Source of the DNA: Salinibacillus xinjiangensis
GTDB lineage: Bacteria > Bacillota > Bacilli > Bacillales > Alkalibacillaceae
Reading direction: 5' to 3'
Assembly: GCF_009649735.1 (NCBI RefSeq)
Contig: NZ_WJNH01000001.1
Location: 453,077-517,076 of the forward strand
DNA length: 64,000 nt
Under the pieces are notes generated by a model. The model saw nothing but the letters and a program-made list of their open reading frames with translations, was not told the DNA's origin and searched no databases. The position numbers and the translations under genes were made by a program. Positions 7,871 to 17,188 of this stretch are shown here, in pieces. How positions within the stretch are numbered: position 1 is the stretch's first letter; each line of letters opens with the position of its first letter.

Positions 7871-8220
7871 AAAAAAGTTTAATAAAAGATGAGCCAGAAA
7901 GTTTAATTAAATGCTTAGTTGATAATGATATATCATATAAAATTGCAAAAAGACATCACCCAATATTATGTCATGAAATATCAACTAGGTACTCAAACTA
8001 TATTAGTGAAAATAAAAGAAAACGCATAGAACAAACTCAGTCCCAATTTTTAAAAGTCATTTATGAATTAAATGAAGAAGGAAGTTACCCTAGTGTGGCA
8101 AAAATAACCCAAAGAAATCCAGATATTGATCCAAACATTTTCCGTCAAAAGGTTTTTAATGATTTTCGAAAAAGCACTGCAATTTGTTTGGGGTATGATT
8201 TGGCTGAAAAAAAGCGGTAA
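7846..8220 (+). pseudogene. -1 frame C-terminal part of the TniQ/TnsD gene
   Basis: Immediately after the eight A residues near 7847-7854, the -1 frame is open to TAA 8218-8220. It encodes about 122 residues that continue the same protein: IKEVLEKSLIKDEPESL, HHPILCHEISTRYSNYI, and EEGSYPSVAKITQRNP. These look like further copies of the helical modules at the C-terminus of TnsD proteins. Adding one A to the tract fuses the two frames into about 506 residues, close to a TnsD-like length. The cause could be programmed slippage, a real indel, or a homopolymer sequencing error. Confidence 0.7.
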
Positions 8221-8425
8221 AGCATAAAATTTCCTGAAATAAAAAAATAAACTGTAACGTTTCCGAAAATATAAATTCTGACCTTATTTTAGTTGGAATT
8301 TTCTTTTTTTTTGTATTTTCAAGGTGAATCTAAAACATTAAATGGTTTAGCCCTTTAGTAACAACGGTTGGAAAGAATATGCTTTATTCTGTGGAAATTA
8401 TATGGTTTACGTCACATTTTTTAAC

Positions 8426-8833
8426 CTAAAATAGAAAAAATTGCTTCTCGAACTCTAATTTCTTATTTAGTAATGAGGATGAGTATTTGCCGTTCCTAGG
8501 TGTTACTATGTTATAGTTTTTTAAAATCCACTCTGCACGTTTCCTCTTCTGTTCAACTCTCAGGTATTTATAAACATGTTCCAAAGTTAAGAAAACGTCT
8601 TTTTTCTTTTTTATATTTAAAGTAAAGGAGTTATTGTGATTTTGAGGGTTATAATTCTTCTTTTCATAAATATTTCCATTAGTTAAACTTTGCATATAAA
8701 TTAGAAGTTCTACATCCGTAGATGCAACTGTTATACTTGGCCTTCTATGTTTTTTTCATGCATCCTTGTTAAAGTGATACTTCCTTCTCCATCAACTGAT
8801 ACCCGCAAGATATACAGATTCCCAATCTTTCAT
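8426..8833 (-). pseudogene. LAGLIDADG homing endonuclease, two frameshifts
   Basis: The start is ATG (8831-8833) behind GGGAGG. The frame reads MKDWESVYLAG and then breaks. With one surplus base removed it continues as the classic motif VDGEGSITLTRMHEK. A second break occurs at an A7 tract (8751-8757), after which the original frame resumes as RPSITVASTDVELLIYMQSL and runs to the end, including KYLRVEQKRKRAEWILKNY, VTPRNGKYS and LEFEKQFF. The total is about 136 residues, the size of a single-motif freestanding LAGLIDADG endonuclease. These enzymes cut a long target site and spread by homing. The two opposite shifts cancel, so sequencing error must be excluded. If the shifts are real, the gene is dead. 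Confidence 0.75.
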
Positions 8834-8933
8834 ATTATAAACCTCCCACTAATTTAATAATTTTATTATATAAAAATTCAGCCTAAAAGGGAACATTTGT
8901 TTTGGTTGGGTAGGTTTTAATTGTTGCGCCTAA

Positions 8934-8981
8934 TACAAAAAAACTATAGAGGGTCATCTGCCAAAAATGACCTCTCTATAG
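8934..8981 (-). terminator. Terminator of gltC
   Basis: The stem CTATAGAGGGTCAT (8944-8957) pairs, with one bulge, with ATGACCTCTCTATAG (8967-8981). The minus-strand product ends in a T7 run (8937-8943). It lies 17 bases past the gltC stop. Confidence 0.8.
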
Positions 8982-8997
8982 GAGTGCCTAATCGTTC

Positions 8998-9903
8998 TCA
9001 ATACCCAAAATTATTCAACCTCTCATAATAAGACTGTAAAAATTCAAAAAAGATCTGTTCTGAAGGAGCAACTTCTCGGTTCGATGGCAAGATAATTCCC
9101 ACTGTACGGGAGACGTTTGGCTCTATGATTTTGATTGGTTTCGCATCTCGTATTGGAAGGTCAGTTAATGTAATTTCAGGAAGTAAACTAACCCCGAGGT
9201 TTGCTGAAACAAGTCCTTTGATGGTTTCAACATCTTCTCCTTCAAAGGCAATTCGTGGCTGGAATCCAACCTGTGAGCAAGCCTTCATAATGATATCGCG
9301 TATATTATAGCCTTGCCTAAAAATGACAAAAGGTTCATTTTTTAATTGTCCTAAACGTAGATGAGATTCATTAGCAAGTTCATGATTATTTGGTAATAGG
9401 GCCATCATTTTTTCAGTAAAGAAGATATGGCCTTCAACATCCTCATGGTTTGACGGCACAGGGGAGACAAAAGCTATATCGATTTGCCCTGTAATTACCG
9501 CATCTGTTAGCTCGCTGACGGTTCCTTGATGCAACTGAAATCCGATTTGTGGATGCTCTTTTCGAAATGCGGAGATCACATTCGGCAGTGTTTTAGCGGC
9601 TAGACTGGTTGGAAAACCGAGTCGAATGGTGCCACTCTCAGGATTTAAGAATTCATAAATCGCTCTTTCTGCTTTATTAAATTCAAGCATGGCCCTTTTT
9701 ACATGTTCAAGGAATATTTCTCCAACCGGTGTTAGACTAATTTTCCGGCCCCCACGTAAAAATAGCTTGACTCCAAGTTCAATCTCTAGATTGGCAATTT
9801 GTCTACTTACAGCTGACTGGGCGACGTGTAATTCAGCAGCTGCCTCACTCACATGCTCTAATTCGGCCACTTTTATAAAATATTTAATTTGTCTAAGTTC
9901 CAT
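8998..9903 (-). CDS. gltC: GltC, LysR-type activator of glutamate synthase genes
   Basis: The LysR family regulator opens with MELRQIKYFIKVAELEHVSEAA and has an N-terminal winged helix (HVAQSAVSRQIANLE, about residues 26-40). The effector-binding domain runs from about 88 to 290. The opening block, IRLGFPTSLA, and LVSANLGVSLLPE closely follow B. subtilis GltC. The length of about 301 residues matches the family. GltC activates the divergent gltAB genes; in B. subtilis its activity depends on 2-oxoglutarate and glutamate. Two adjacent ATGs occur; I choose the second because of its spacing from AAAGGG. Divergent orientation to gltA is the classic arrangement. Confidence 0.93.
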   Translation of the reverse strand: MELRQIKYFIKVAELEHVSEAAAELHVAQSAVSRQIANLEIELGVKLFLRGGRKISLTPVGEIFLEHVKRAMLEFNKAERAIYEFLNPESGTIRLGFPTSLAAKTLPNVISAFRKEHPQIGFQLHQGTVSELTDAVITGQIDIAFVSPVPSNHEDVEGHIFFTEKMMALLPNNHELANESHLRLGQLKNEPFVIFRQGYNIRDIIMKACSQVGFQPRIAFEGEDVETIKGLVSANLGVSLLPEITLTDLPIRDAKPIKIIEPNVSRTVGIILPSNREVAPSEQIFFEFLQSYYERLNNFGY

Positions 9904-10115
9904 CATATCACCCTTTATATACCCATTATATCATTTTGCGATTAGTAGTATCGAATATATATATTGAAAGCATAACAGAAAAATTATAAGATTAATATAT
10001 CTCATTGTCGAACTTTTAACATTTTTTAAACAAATTGAAGTTGGTAAAGGAAAAGGGGGAACTCTGGCATTTAGCGAGTTTCTTTTTTCTTCTATAGAAA
10101 GGATGGGGTGAAACA
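9904..10115. promoter_or_regulatory. Divergent gltC-gltA control region
   Basis: This 212-base AT-rich region must carry both promoters and the GltC binding boxes. Candidate dyads around ATCATTTTGCGATTAG (9931-9946) and ATATCTCATTGTCGAAC (9998-10014) have LysR-type T-N11-A spacing, but I cannot assign the boxes firmly. The gltA ribosome binding site is AAGGATGGGG, 10 bases before its ATG. Confidence 0.5.
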
Positions 10116-13100
10116 ATGATTCAAACAGGACTCCCAGTGAAGCAAGGATTGTATGATCCCAAGTTTGAAAGTGATGCGTGTGGCATTGGCGTTATTGCCA
10201 GTATCGATGGTGAACAATCCCATCAAATGATTCAAGATGCAATCACGATCCTCTGTCGACTTGAGCATCGTGGTGGTCGTGGGTCAGATAACCATACAGG
10301 TGACGGTGCAGGTATTATGATGCAAATCCCAGATGAGTTGTATCGTGAACAGTGGAATCAAAAGCTACCACAGCAAGGAGAATATGCAGTTGGTATGCTG
10401 TTTTTACCACAGGAGGAGCATGTAAGAAAAAAGGCTGAATCCGTGGTAGAACAGGTGATTAATGAGGAGGAGCACGAATTAATCGGCTGGCGAACGGTTC
10501 CGGTTGTTAAGTCCATTCTGTCCGAGACGGCCAAATCAACATTGCCCTACATTCGTCAGGTTTTTATTAAAAAGCCTCAAGAAGCGAATTCTGTTGAAAA
10601 ATTTAAGCAATCTCTTTACTTAATTCGTCGTATTATTGAAAAGCGTATTCAAAAAATGGAAGAGCTTAAAAAGGGTCCATTTTATTTTGCAAGTCTTTCC
10701 CCAGAGACCATTGTGTATAAGGGAATGCTGACGCCTGAACAAATGGATCAATTTTATTTAGATTTAAATGATACAAGAGCTAAAACAGCATTTGGTATGG
10801 TGCACTCACGTTATAGTACCAATACGTTTCCATCGTGGGAGCGAGCACATCCAAACCGTATGTTAATGCATAATGGTGAGATTAATACGATTACAGGAAA
10901 TGTCAACTGGATGAAGGCACGTGAAACAGCGGCGATTTCTCACATTTATGAGGATCGTCACAAGGAGCTACTACCTATTATTGATGAAGACTCCAGTGAC
11001 TCGGGTATGCTTGATCAGGCATTTGAGTACTTAGTAACCAATGGCCGTTCCATGTCACAAACAGCGATGATGATGGTGCCAGAGGCTTGGGATTTAAATG
11101 AACAAATGAAGGATCCTGAGCGTGCATGCTTTGAATACTTAAGCACCATTATGGAGCCGTGGGATGGTCCAACAGCGATTGCTTATACTAATGGGAAGCA
11201 AATCGGAGCTTCACTTGATCGTAATGGGCTACGTCCAGCACGTTATTACATTACAGAGGACAATCGTATTGTGTTGTCTTCTGAGGTAGGCGTTGTGGAT
11301 ATCGAACAGGAGCAAGTGGTTCAAAAGGGACGACTTGCTCCGGGCGAGATGATTCTAGTTGATTTGGAAAAGCATAAGGTATTGTTTAATAAGGACATTA
11401 AACATGAAATCGCAACCCAATTTCCTTATCGTGAGTGGTTAAAGGATTCACAAGTTCAATTAAAAGGCTTTAAGGAAAAAGATTATTCCGAGGAATTAAC
11501 AAAAAATGAGCTTCTTCAATTTCAACTAGCCAATGGGTATACGAAGGAAGAAGTCATGAAAAATATTTTGCCAATGGTCACCGAAAAAAAAGACCCAATC
11601 GGATCTATGGGAAATGACACACCACTGGCCGTTTTATCGGAACAACCTCAATTGTTGTTTAACTACTTTAAGCAATTGTTTGCCCAGGTGACGAACCCGC
11701 CGATTGATGCTATTCGTGAAAAAGGGGTGACCTCTACTACTTCCTATCTTGGTCCACGTCATAATTTCTTAGAGGATGGTCCAGAGCATTGTAAACGAAT
11801 CCGGCTTTATACACCGATTTTGACAAAGCATGAATTTGATGCGGTGATTCATAATAGTCGAAGTGATTTCCGGTTTGAGAATTTTTCAACGACTTATCCG
11901 ACCTCGCGTGGGGCTGCTGGCATGGAGTCCGCGTTAGAGTCTTTATTCCAACTGGTTGAGGCAGCGATTGAACAAGGTGTTTCCATGATCGTGCTAACGG
12001 ACCGTGATACGTCAAGTGAACGTGTAGCGATGCCTTCATTATTAGTCGTAAGTGGCTTACACCATTATTTGGTTCGTAAAGGTCTTAGGACGAAAGCGAG
12101 TTTAATTTTAGAAACAGCTGAAGCTCGTGATGTTCATCAATTTTCCGTTTTAATTGGCTTTGGCGTTGATATGATTTATCCTTACCTAGCTTATCGGACG
12201 ATTGAAAAGCTAGTGGAAGACCAATATGTAGAGGAATATCATTATGAACAAGCGATTAATCGCTACCGTGATGCAGCAACATCCGGAATTGTCAAAGTGA
12301 TGTCGAAAATGGGAATTTCAACCATTCAAAGTTATCGTGGTGCGCAGACGTTTGAAGCGATTGGACTGAATCGGGATGTGGTGAACCGATATTTCTATGG
12401 TACGTCATCAAAGTTAGGTGGCATAGGTTTAGAAACCATTGCGGAAGAGTCATTAACTCGTCATCGTCTTGCTTATGATGAAAGTCGTTCGACATTACCA
12501 TCTGGTGGCGATATGCAATGGCGTCATGATGGGGAGTATCACTCATTTAATCCGAGAACGATTCATACGCTTCAGCATGCTGCACGCATGAATAGTAAAA
12601 CCATGTATCAAAAGTTTTCGGAGCTTGTCGAAGGTGAAAAAGTGACATTCTTACGCGACTTGTTAGATGTTAAGGCTGATGAATCTAAATCAATTCCTAT
12701 TGAAGAGGTTGAGCCAGTAGAAAATATATGGAAGAGATTTAAAACAGGTGCGATGTCATATGGGGCACTCAGCCAAGAGGCACATGAGGTTTTGGCGATA
12801 GCGATGAATCGTATTGGTGGTAAAAGTAATAGCGGTGAGGGTGGGGAAGATCCAAATCGCTTTACACCGGATGAGAATGGTGACTTTAGAAGAAGTGCGA
12901 TTAAACAGGTTGCCTCTGGTCGCTTTGGTGTTACGAGCTATTATTTAACGAATGCCGATGAAATTCAAATCAAAATGGCACAGGGGGCTAAGCCAGGTGA
13001 AGGTGGTCATCTTCCAGGCAAAAAAGTGCACCCTTGGATTGCTAAAGTTCGGAAATCGACACCGGGTGTTGGGTTAATCTCACCACCACCGCACCACGAT

Positions 13101-14630
13101 ATCTACTCGATTGAAGATTTAGCACAATTAATTTATGACTTAAAGCATGCGAACCCAGATGCTCGCTTAAATGTGAAGCTTGTTGCGAAATCAGGTGTTG
13201 GAACGATTGCAGCTGGTGTTGCGAAGGGGAAGGCTGATGTCATTTTAATCAGTGGTTATGAAGGCGGTACAGGTGCTTCACCAAAAACGAGTATACGTCA
13301 TGCGGGTCTACCATGGGAGCTAGGTCTAGCTGAGGCCCACCAGACGTTAGTTTTAAATGGTTTACGTGAGCGTGTCCGGTTGGAGACAGATGGGAAACTC
13401 ATGACAGGACGTGACGTGATTAAGGCAGCCTTACTTGGGGCAGAAGAATACGGTTTTTCAACCGCACCAATGGTTGTTCTAGGATGTATTCTAATGCGGG
13501 CCTGCCACTTAGACACGTGCCCTGTTGGCATTGCGACTCAAAATCCAGAGCTACGTGACAAGTTTGCAGGTCAGGCCGATCACGTTGTGAATTACATGCG
13601 TTTTGTCGCAGAGGAAATGCGTGAGATTATGGCACAACTAGGTGTGCGAACATTGGCTGAATTGATTGGGCGTACGGACTTATTAAAGGTGAGTCATAAG
13701 AAGGCAGACCATCCAAAGGCCAAACTGCTAGATTTAGAGCCGCTGTTGCATTCAACAGATGCAAGTTGGCTAGGAAATGAACGTCCAGAAATTAACGCTT
13801 TTGATGAACGCCATATGGATGAAGCTGAGCTAATTCCACAATTGGATCAGGCATTAGAAAATGGTAAAGCGATTCAGCTAGATTTACCGATTGAAAACAC
13901 GAATCGAACCGTTGGAACAACACTTGGGTATGAGGTGTCTAAACGTTATGGTGAGGAAGGATTACCTGAGGATACAATTGACCTACGATTTACTGGTGCA
14001 GCCGGTCAAAGCTTCGGTGCCTTCGTTCCACGTGGTGTAACGATGCGTGTGAAAGGCGATGGAAACGACTATGTCGGAAAAGGATTATCCGGCGGAAAAA
14101 TCATATTTCAACCTAATTTACCTGCCGCTTTACATCGTATGGAAGAGGTTATTATCGGTAACGTTGCTTTATTTGGAGCTACAGGCGGTGAAGCCTATAT
14201 TAATGGTGGTGCAGGTGAACGTTTTGCTGTTCGGAACAGTGGCGCACGTGCTGTTGTTGAAGGTGTTGGCGACAATGGTTGTGAATATATGACAGGCGGT
14301 CGTGTTGTCGTACTCGGTGGTATTGGTAAAAATTTTGCCGCTGGAATGTCAGGTGGAATTGCCTACATTTGGGCTAACGATATCAAAGAAGTGAAAAAGA
14401 AATGTAATAAAGAGCTTGTTTTATTTGAAAAGCTTGATAACCAAGATGAACAAAATGAGGTTAAAGATCTGTTACTCAAGCATGTACAATATACAGGAAG
14501 TAAGCGTGCAGAATTTATCCTAAATCAATGGGAAACAGCGGTAGATCAGTTTGTGAAAATCATTCCTGAGGAGTATAAAGCGATTTCGACAAGTGACGAA
14601 AGCTCCAAACAGGAAAAAGTGGTGCAATAA
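10116..14630 (+). CDS. gltA: Glutamate synthase (NADPH) large subunit
   Basis: This is the GOGAT large subunit, which makes two glutamates from glutamine and 2-oxoglutarate with the small subunit. Domains in order: class-II glutaminase with a 21-residue propeptide and catalytic Cys22 (ESDACGIG); the central domain (about 450-740); the FMN/synthase domain (about 800-1180) with the 3Fe-4S cysteines around CHLDTCPVGIATQ; and the C-terminal GXGXG beta-helix (about 1240-1450). The length of 1504 residues is close to the 1520 of B. subtilis GltA. The small subunit follows 25 bases downstream. Expression is expected to be activated by GltC. Confidence 0.97.
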   Translation: MIQTGLPVKQGLYDPKFESDACGIGVIASIDGEQSHQMIQDAITILCRLEHRGGRGSDNHTGDGAGIMMQIPDELYREQWNQKLPQQGEYAVGMLFLPQEEHVRKKAESVVEQVINEEEHELIGWRTVPVVKSILSETAKSTLPYIRQVFIKKPQEANSVEKFKQSLYLIRRIIEKRIQKMEELKKGPFYFASLSPETIVYKGMLTPEQMDQFYLDLNDTRAKTAFGMVHSRYSTNTFPSWERAHPNRMLMHNGEINTITGNVNWMKARETAAISHIYEDRHKELLPIIDEDSSDSGMLDQAFEYLVTNGRSMSQTAMMMVPEAWDLNEQMKDPERACFEYLSTIMEPWDGPTAIAYTNGKQIGASLDRNGLRPARYYITEDNRIVLSSEVGVVDIEQEQVVQKGRLAPGEMILVDLEKHKVLFNKDIKHEIATQFPYREWLKDSQVQLKGFKEKDYSEELTKNELLQFQLANGYTKEEVMKNILPMVTEKKDPIGSMGNDTPLAVLSEQPQLLFNYFKQLFAQVTNPPIDAIREKGVTSTTSYLGPRHNFLEDGPEHCKRIRLYTPILTKHEFDAVIHNSRSDFRFENFSTTYPTSRGAAGMESALESLFQLVEAAIEQGVSMIVLTDRDTSSERVAMPSLLVVSGLHHYLVRKGLRTKASLILETAEARDVHQFSVLIGFGVDMIYPYLAYRTIEKLVEDQYVEEYHYEQAINRYRDAATSGIVKVMSKMGISTIQSYRGAQTFEAIGLNRDVVNRYFYGTSSKLGGIGLETIAEESLTRHRLAYDESRSTLPSGGDMQWRHDGEYHSFNPRTIHTLQHAARMNSKTMYQKFSELVEGEKVTFLRDLLDVKADESKSIPIEEVEPVENIWKRFKTGAMSYGALSQEAHEVLAIAMNRIGGKSNSGEGGEDPNRFTPDENGDFRRSAIKQVASGRFGVTSYYLTNADEIQIKMAQGAKPGEGGHLPGKKVHPWIAKVRKSTPGVGLISPPPHHDIYSIEDLAQLIYDLKHANPDARLNVKLVAKSGVGTIAAGVAKGKADVILISGYEGGTGASPKTSIRHAGLPWELGLAEAHQTLVLNGLRERVRLETDGKLMTGRDVIKAALLGAEEYGFSTAPMVVLGCILMRACHLDTCPVGIATQNPELRDKFAGQADHVVNYMRFVAEEMREIMAQLGVRTLAELIGRTDLLKVSHKKADHPKAKLLDLEPLLHSTDASWLGNERPEINAFDERHMDEAELIPQLDQALENGKAIQLDLPIENTNRTVGTTLGYEVSKRYGEEGLPEDTIDLRFTGAAGQSFGAFVPRGVTMRVKGDGNDYVGKGLSGGKIIFQPNLPAALHRMEEVIIGNVALFGATGGEAYINGGAGERFAVRNSGARAVVEGVGDNGCEYMTGGRVVVLGGIGKNFAAGMSGGIAYIWANDIKEVKKKCNKELVLFEKLDNQDEQNEVKDLLLKHVQYTGSKRAEFILNQWETAVDQFVKIIPEEYKAISTSDESSKQEKVVQ

Positions 14631-14655
14631 CAATGACAAAAGGAGGGGAACATCA

Positions 14656-16143
14656 ATGGGTTATTTAACAGGGTTCATGGAATTTAACCGAAAAGACCAA
14701 GAAGTTCGTGACCCCATAGAGCGTATCAAGAACTTTCAAGAATATGTTCTTCGTTTTGACGACGATGAGCTGAAACGTCAAAGCTCACGCTGTATGGACT
14801 GCGGCACACCCTTTTGTCATACAGGTGCAGAGTGGGATGGTGCTTATGTCGGATGTCCGGTCAATAATTTTATCCCAGAATGGAATGAATTGGTGAGTGA
14901 AGAAAACTGGCAGGAGGCACTTGCGCGTTTGGAGGAAACCAATAACTTTCCGGAATTTACTGGGCGAGTATGTCCTGCTCCATGTGAGGGTTCTTGTACA
15001 TTAGCGATTAATGATGATCCAGTTACGATAAAATCAATAGAAAACGAGATTATCGAACGAGGATTTGATCATGGTTGGGTTCAAGCCAAAGTTCCGGAAC
15101 GTCGGACAGGAAAGCGTGTGGCTATTGTCGGCTCAGGTCCTGCGGGCTTAGCGGCTGCTGAGCAGCTTAATGTAATGGGGCATCACGTGACCGTTTTTGA
15201 ACGTGACGACAGACCTGGTGGATTGTTGATGTACGGGATTCCAAATATGAAATTAGAAAAGGATACCGTCGATCGCCGGATACATGTAATGAAGGAAGCT
15301 GGGATTGCGTTTACGTGTAACACAGAGGTTGGCGTTGATATTACCCGCGAGGAATTGAATCATGAGTACGATGCGGTAATCATGTGTACCGGAGCTCAAG
15401 ACCCACGAGATATTCCTTTGGAGAACCGTGATAGTAGCGGAATCCATTTTGCCATGGAATATTTAACAGCTGCTACAAAGGCGCTTAAAACTGATCCGAA
15501 AAATACACCTATTTCAGCTGAGGGTAAAAATGTGATTGTGATCGGTGGCGGTGACACAGGGGCTGACTGTGTAGCCACAGCTCTTCGTCAAAATTGTAAG
15601 CGTGTTGTTCAGTTTGGTAAGCATCCAGAAAGCCCAGGGGAACGGACAGACGACAATCCTTGGCCAGAGTATCCAATGACGTTTAAATTGGATTATGGGT
15701 ATAAAGAGGGTTACGAAAGCCAAGGGGAAGACCCGCGAAAGTATGAGGTATTAACCCAACGCTTTGAACAAAATGAACAGGGTCATGTGAAAGCTTTGCA
15801 TACGTTAAATGTGGAAAAAGTTTATGAAGATGGGAAGCTAGTGACAAAAGAAATACCAGGAACAGAACAAGTTTGGGAAGCTGATCTTGTTTTAGTTGCA
15901 ATTGGGTTCTTAGGCCCGGAGCAAGAAGTATTAGAACACTTTGGTTTAAAAACCGATGAACGTGGTCGCATCTGGACTGTAGACGGAATGAAAGACTACC
16001 GTACAAGCGAAGAAGGTGTTTATGCGGCAGGTGATGCCCGCCGCGGCCAAAGTCTTGTGGTTTGGGCCATCCGCGAGGGACGTGAAGTGGCAGATCAGGT
16101 TCATGAATTTTTAACAGAAGGTGCGACGAAGAAGGTTGTATAG
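14656..16143 (+). CDS. gltB: Glutamate synthase (NADPH) small subunit
   Basis: This subunit transfers electrons from NADPH via FAD and 4Fe-4S clusters to the large subunit. The N-terminal cluster-binding cysteines lie in CMDCGTPFCHTGAEWDG, VGCPVNN and CPAPCEGSC. The FAD site is VAIVGSGPAGLAAAEQL (about residue 150), the NADPH site is VIVIGGGDTGADCVATALR (about 293), and GVYAAGDARRGQSLVVWA comes near the end. I place the start at ATG 14656 (MGYLTGFMEF) because AAAGGAGGGG lies just upstream. The open frame extends further 5' into gltA without a ribosome binding site. The resulting 495 residues match the family. A terminator follows directly. Confidence 0.96.
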   Translation: MGYLTGFMEFNRKDQEVRDPIERIKNFQEYVLRFDDDELKRQSSRCMDCGTPFCHTGAEWDGAYVGCPVNNFIPEWNELVSEENWQEALARLEETNNFPEFTGRVCPAPCEGSCTLAINDDPVTIKSIENEIIERGFDHGWVQAKVPERRTGKRVAIVGSGPAGLAAAEQLNVMGHHVTVFERDDRPGGLLMYGIPNMKLEKDTVDRRIHVMKEAGIAFTCNTEVGVDITREELNHEYDAVIMCTGAQDPRDIPLENRDSSGIHFAMEYLTAATKALKTDPKNTPISAEGKNVIVIGGGDTGADCVATALRQNCKRVVQFGKHPESPGERTDDNPWPEYPMTFKLDYGYKEGYESQGEDPRKYEVLTQRFEQNEQGHVKALHTLNVEKVYEDGKLVTKEIPGTEQVWEADLVLVAIGFLGPEQEVLEHFGLKTDERGRIWTVDGMKDYRTSEEGVYAAGDARRGQSLVVWAIREGREVADQVHEFLTEGATKKVV

Positions 16144-16147
16144 AAGA

Positions 16148-16177
16148 AAAATTCCGCCAATAGGGCGGAATTTTTTT
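16148..16177 (+). terminator. Terminator of gltAB
   Basis: The stem ATTCCGCC (16151-16158) pairs with GGCGGAAT (16164-16171), has a 5-base loop and is followed by T7. It starts just past the gltB stop. Confidence 0.9.
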
Positions 16178-16276
16178 GCGCTCCAACTGAGTTCATGAAA
16201 AATGACATTCCTACTTTTTTTATGGTATTTTTGTTAATGTTCTAGAAAAAATAGAATATGAAAGGAGAAATGTAGG

Positions 16277-17101
16277 ATGAACTATATAACGCTAAACAAT
16301 GGAGTGAAAATGCCTCAGCTGGGATTTGGGGTTTGGCAGGTTGAAAATGACCAAGCTACGACTGCCGTTTCAAAAGCGCTTGAAGTAGGCTATCGTTCGA
16401 TCGATACGGCTATGATTTATCAAAATGAAAAAGGCGTTGGAAAAGCCATTCATGACGCATCTGTTCCACGTGAGGATTTGTTTATTACAACGAAGGTTTG
16501 GAACAGTGATCAAGGGTATGAAAATACTTTACGTGCTTTTGATGAAAGCTTGGAGCGCTTAGGGCTTGATTATGTTGATTTATATTTGATCCACTGGCCA
16601 ACTCCAGAGTTTGATGACTACGTGGATACATATAAAGCCATGGAAAAACTGTATCACGATGGAAGGGTTAAAGCGATTGGGGTTTGCAACTTTGAAATCG
16701 AGCATTTAGAGCGCCTACTAAATGAATGTGAAGTAAAACCAGTACTCAACCAAATTGAATGCCATCCATTCTTAGCCCAAAATGAGATTAAAGAGTTTTG
16801 TGCAAAGCACGATATTTTCGTGGAAGCATGGAGTCCTCTTGATCAAGGAGGCGAAGCGTTACGTGATGAAGTGGTGAACAAGATTGCTGAGTCCCATCAA
16901 AAAACACCTGCTCAGGTAGTATTACGCTGGCATCTGCAAAATAATACGATCGTAATTCCGAAGTCTGTAACACCATCTAGAATAGAAGAGAACTTCAACG
17001 TATTTGATTTCGAGCTTACAGCAGAGGAAATGGAACAGATTAATCAACTCAATCGAGATAGACGAAATGGCCCCCATCCAAATGAGATGAATAAACGATA
17101 A
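16277..17101 (+). CDS. Aldo/keto reductase (YvgN/YtbE type)
   Basis: This is a cytoplasmic NADPH-dependent (beta/alpha)8-barrel reductase of carbonyl compounds. The family motif GYRSIDTAMIYQNEKGVG contains catalytic Asp43 and Tyr48. The catalytic Lys lies in TTKVWN and the His in LIHWPT. IPKSVTPSRIEENF near residue 230 is the cofactor-binding signature. The length of 274 residues is standard, and the ribosome binding site is AAAGGAGAAA. It is a single gene with its own terminator. Its role is probably detoxification of aldehydes such as methylglyoxal, as for B. subtilis YvgN. The exact substrate cannot be read from sequence. Confidence 0.9.
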   Translation: MNYITLNNGVKMPQLGFGVWQVENDQATTAVSKALEVGYRSIDTAMIYQNEKGVGKAIHDASVPREDLFITTKVWNSDQGYENTLRAFDESLERLGLDYVDLYLIHWPTPEFDDYVDTYKAMEKLYHDGRVKAIGVCNFEIEHLERLLNECEVKPVLNQIECHPFLAQNEIKEFCAKHDIFVEAWSPLDQGGEALRDEVVNKIAESHQKTPAQVVLRWHLQNNTIVIPKSVTPSRIEENFNVFDFELTAEEMEQINQLNRDRRNGPHPNEMNKR

Positions 17102-17132
17102 TAAATTTGGAGGTAGGTCGTACAATATAGAG

Positions 17133-17172
17133 ACGTTTGGATTGGATTTTATTCCTTTCCAAACGTTTTTTC
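17133..17172 (+). terminator. Terminator of the aldo/keto reductase gene
   Basis: The stem ACGTTTGG (17133-17140) pairs with CCAAACGT (17159-17166), followed by T6. Confidence 0.8.
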
Positions 17173-17188
17173 TGCTTTAACTGAAAAG

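Noticed and set aside
11737-13531. Several minus-strand ORFs inside gltA
   Set aside because: They are shadow frames of a long, strongly conserved gene, without their own start signals.
15253-16186. Overlapping minus-strand ORFs across gltB, including one of 167 codons
   Set aside because: They are antisense to conserved FAD/NADPH domains and have no ribosome binding site; shadow frames.
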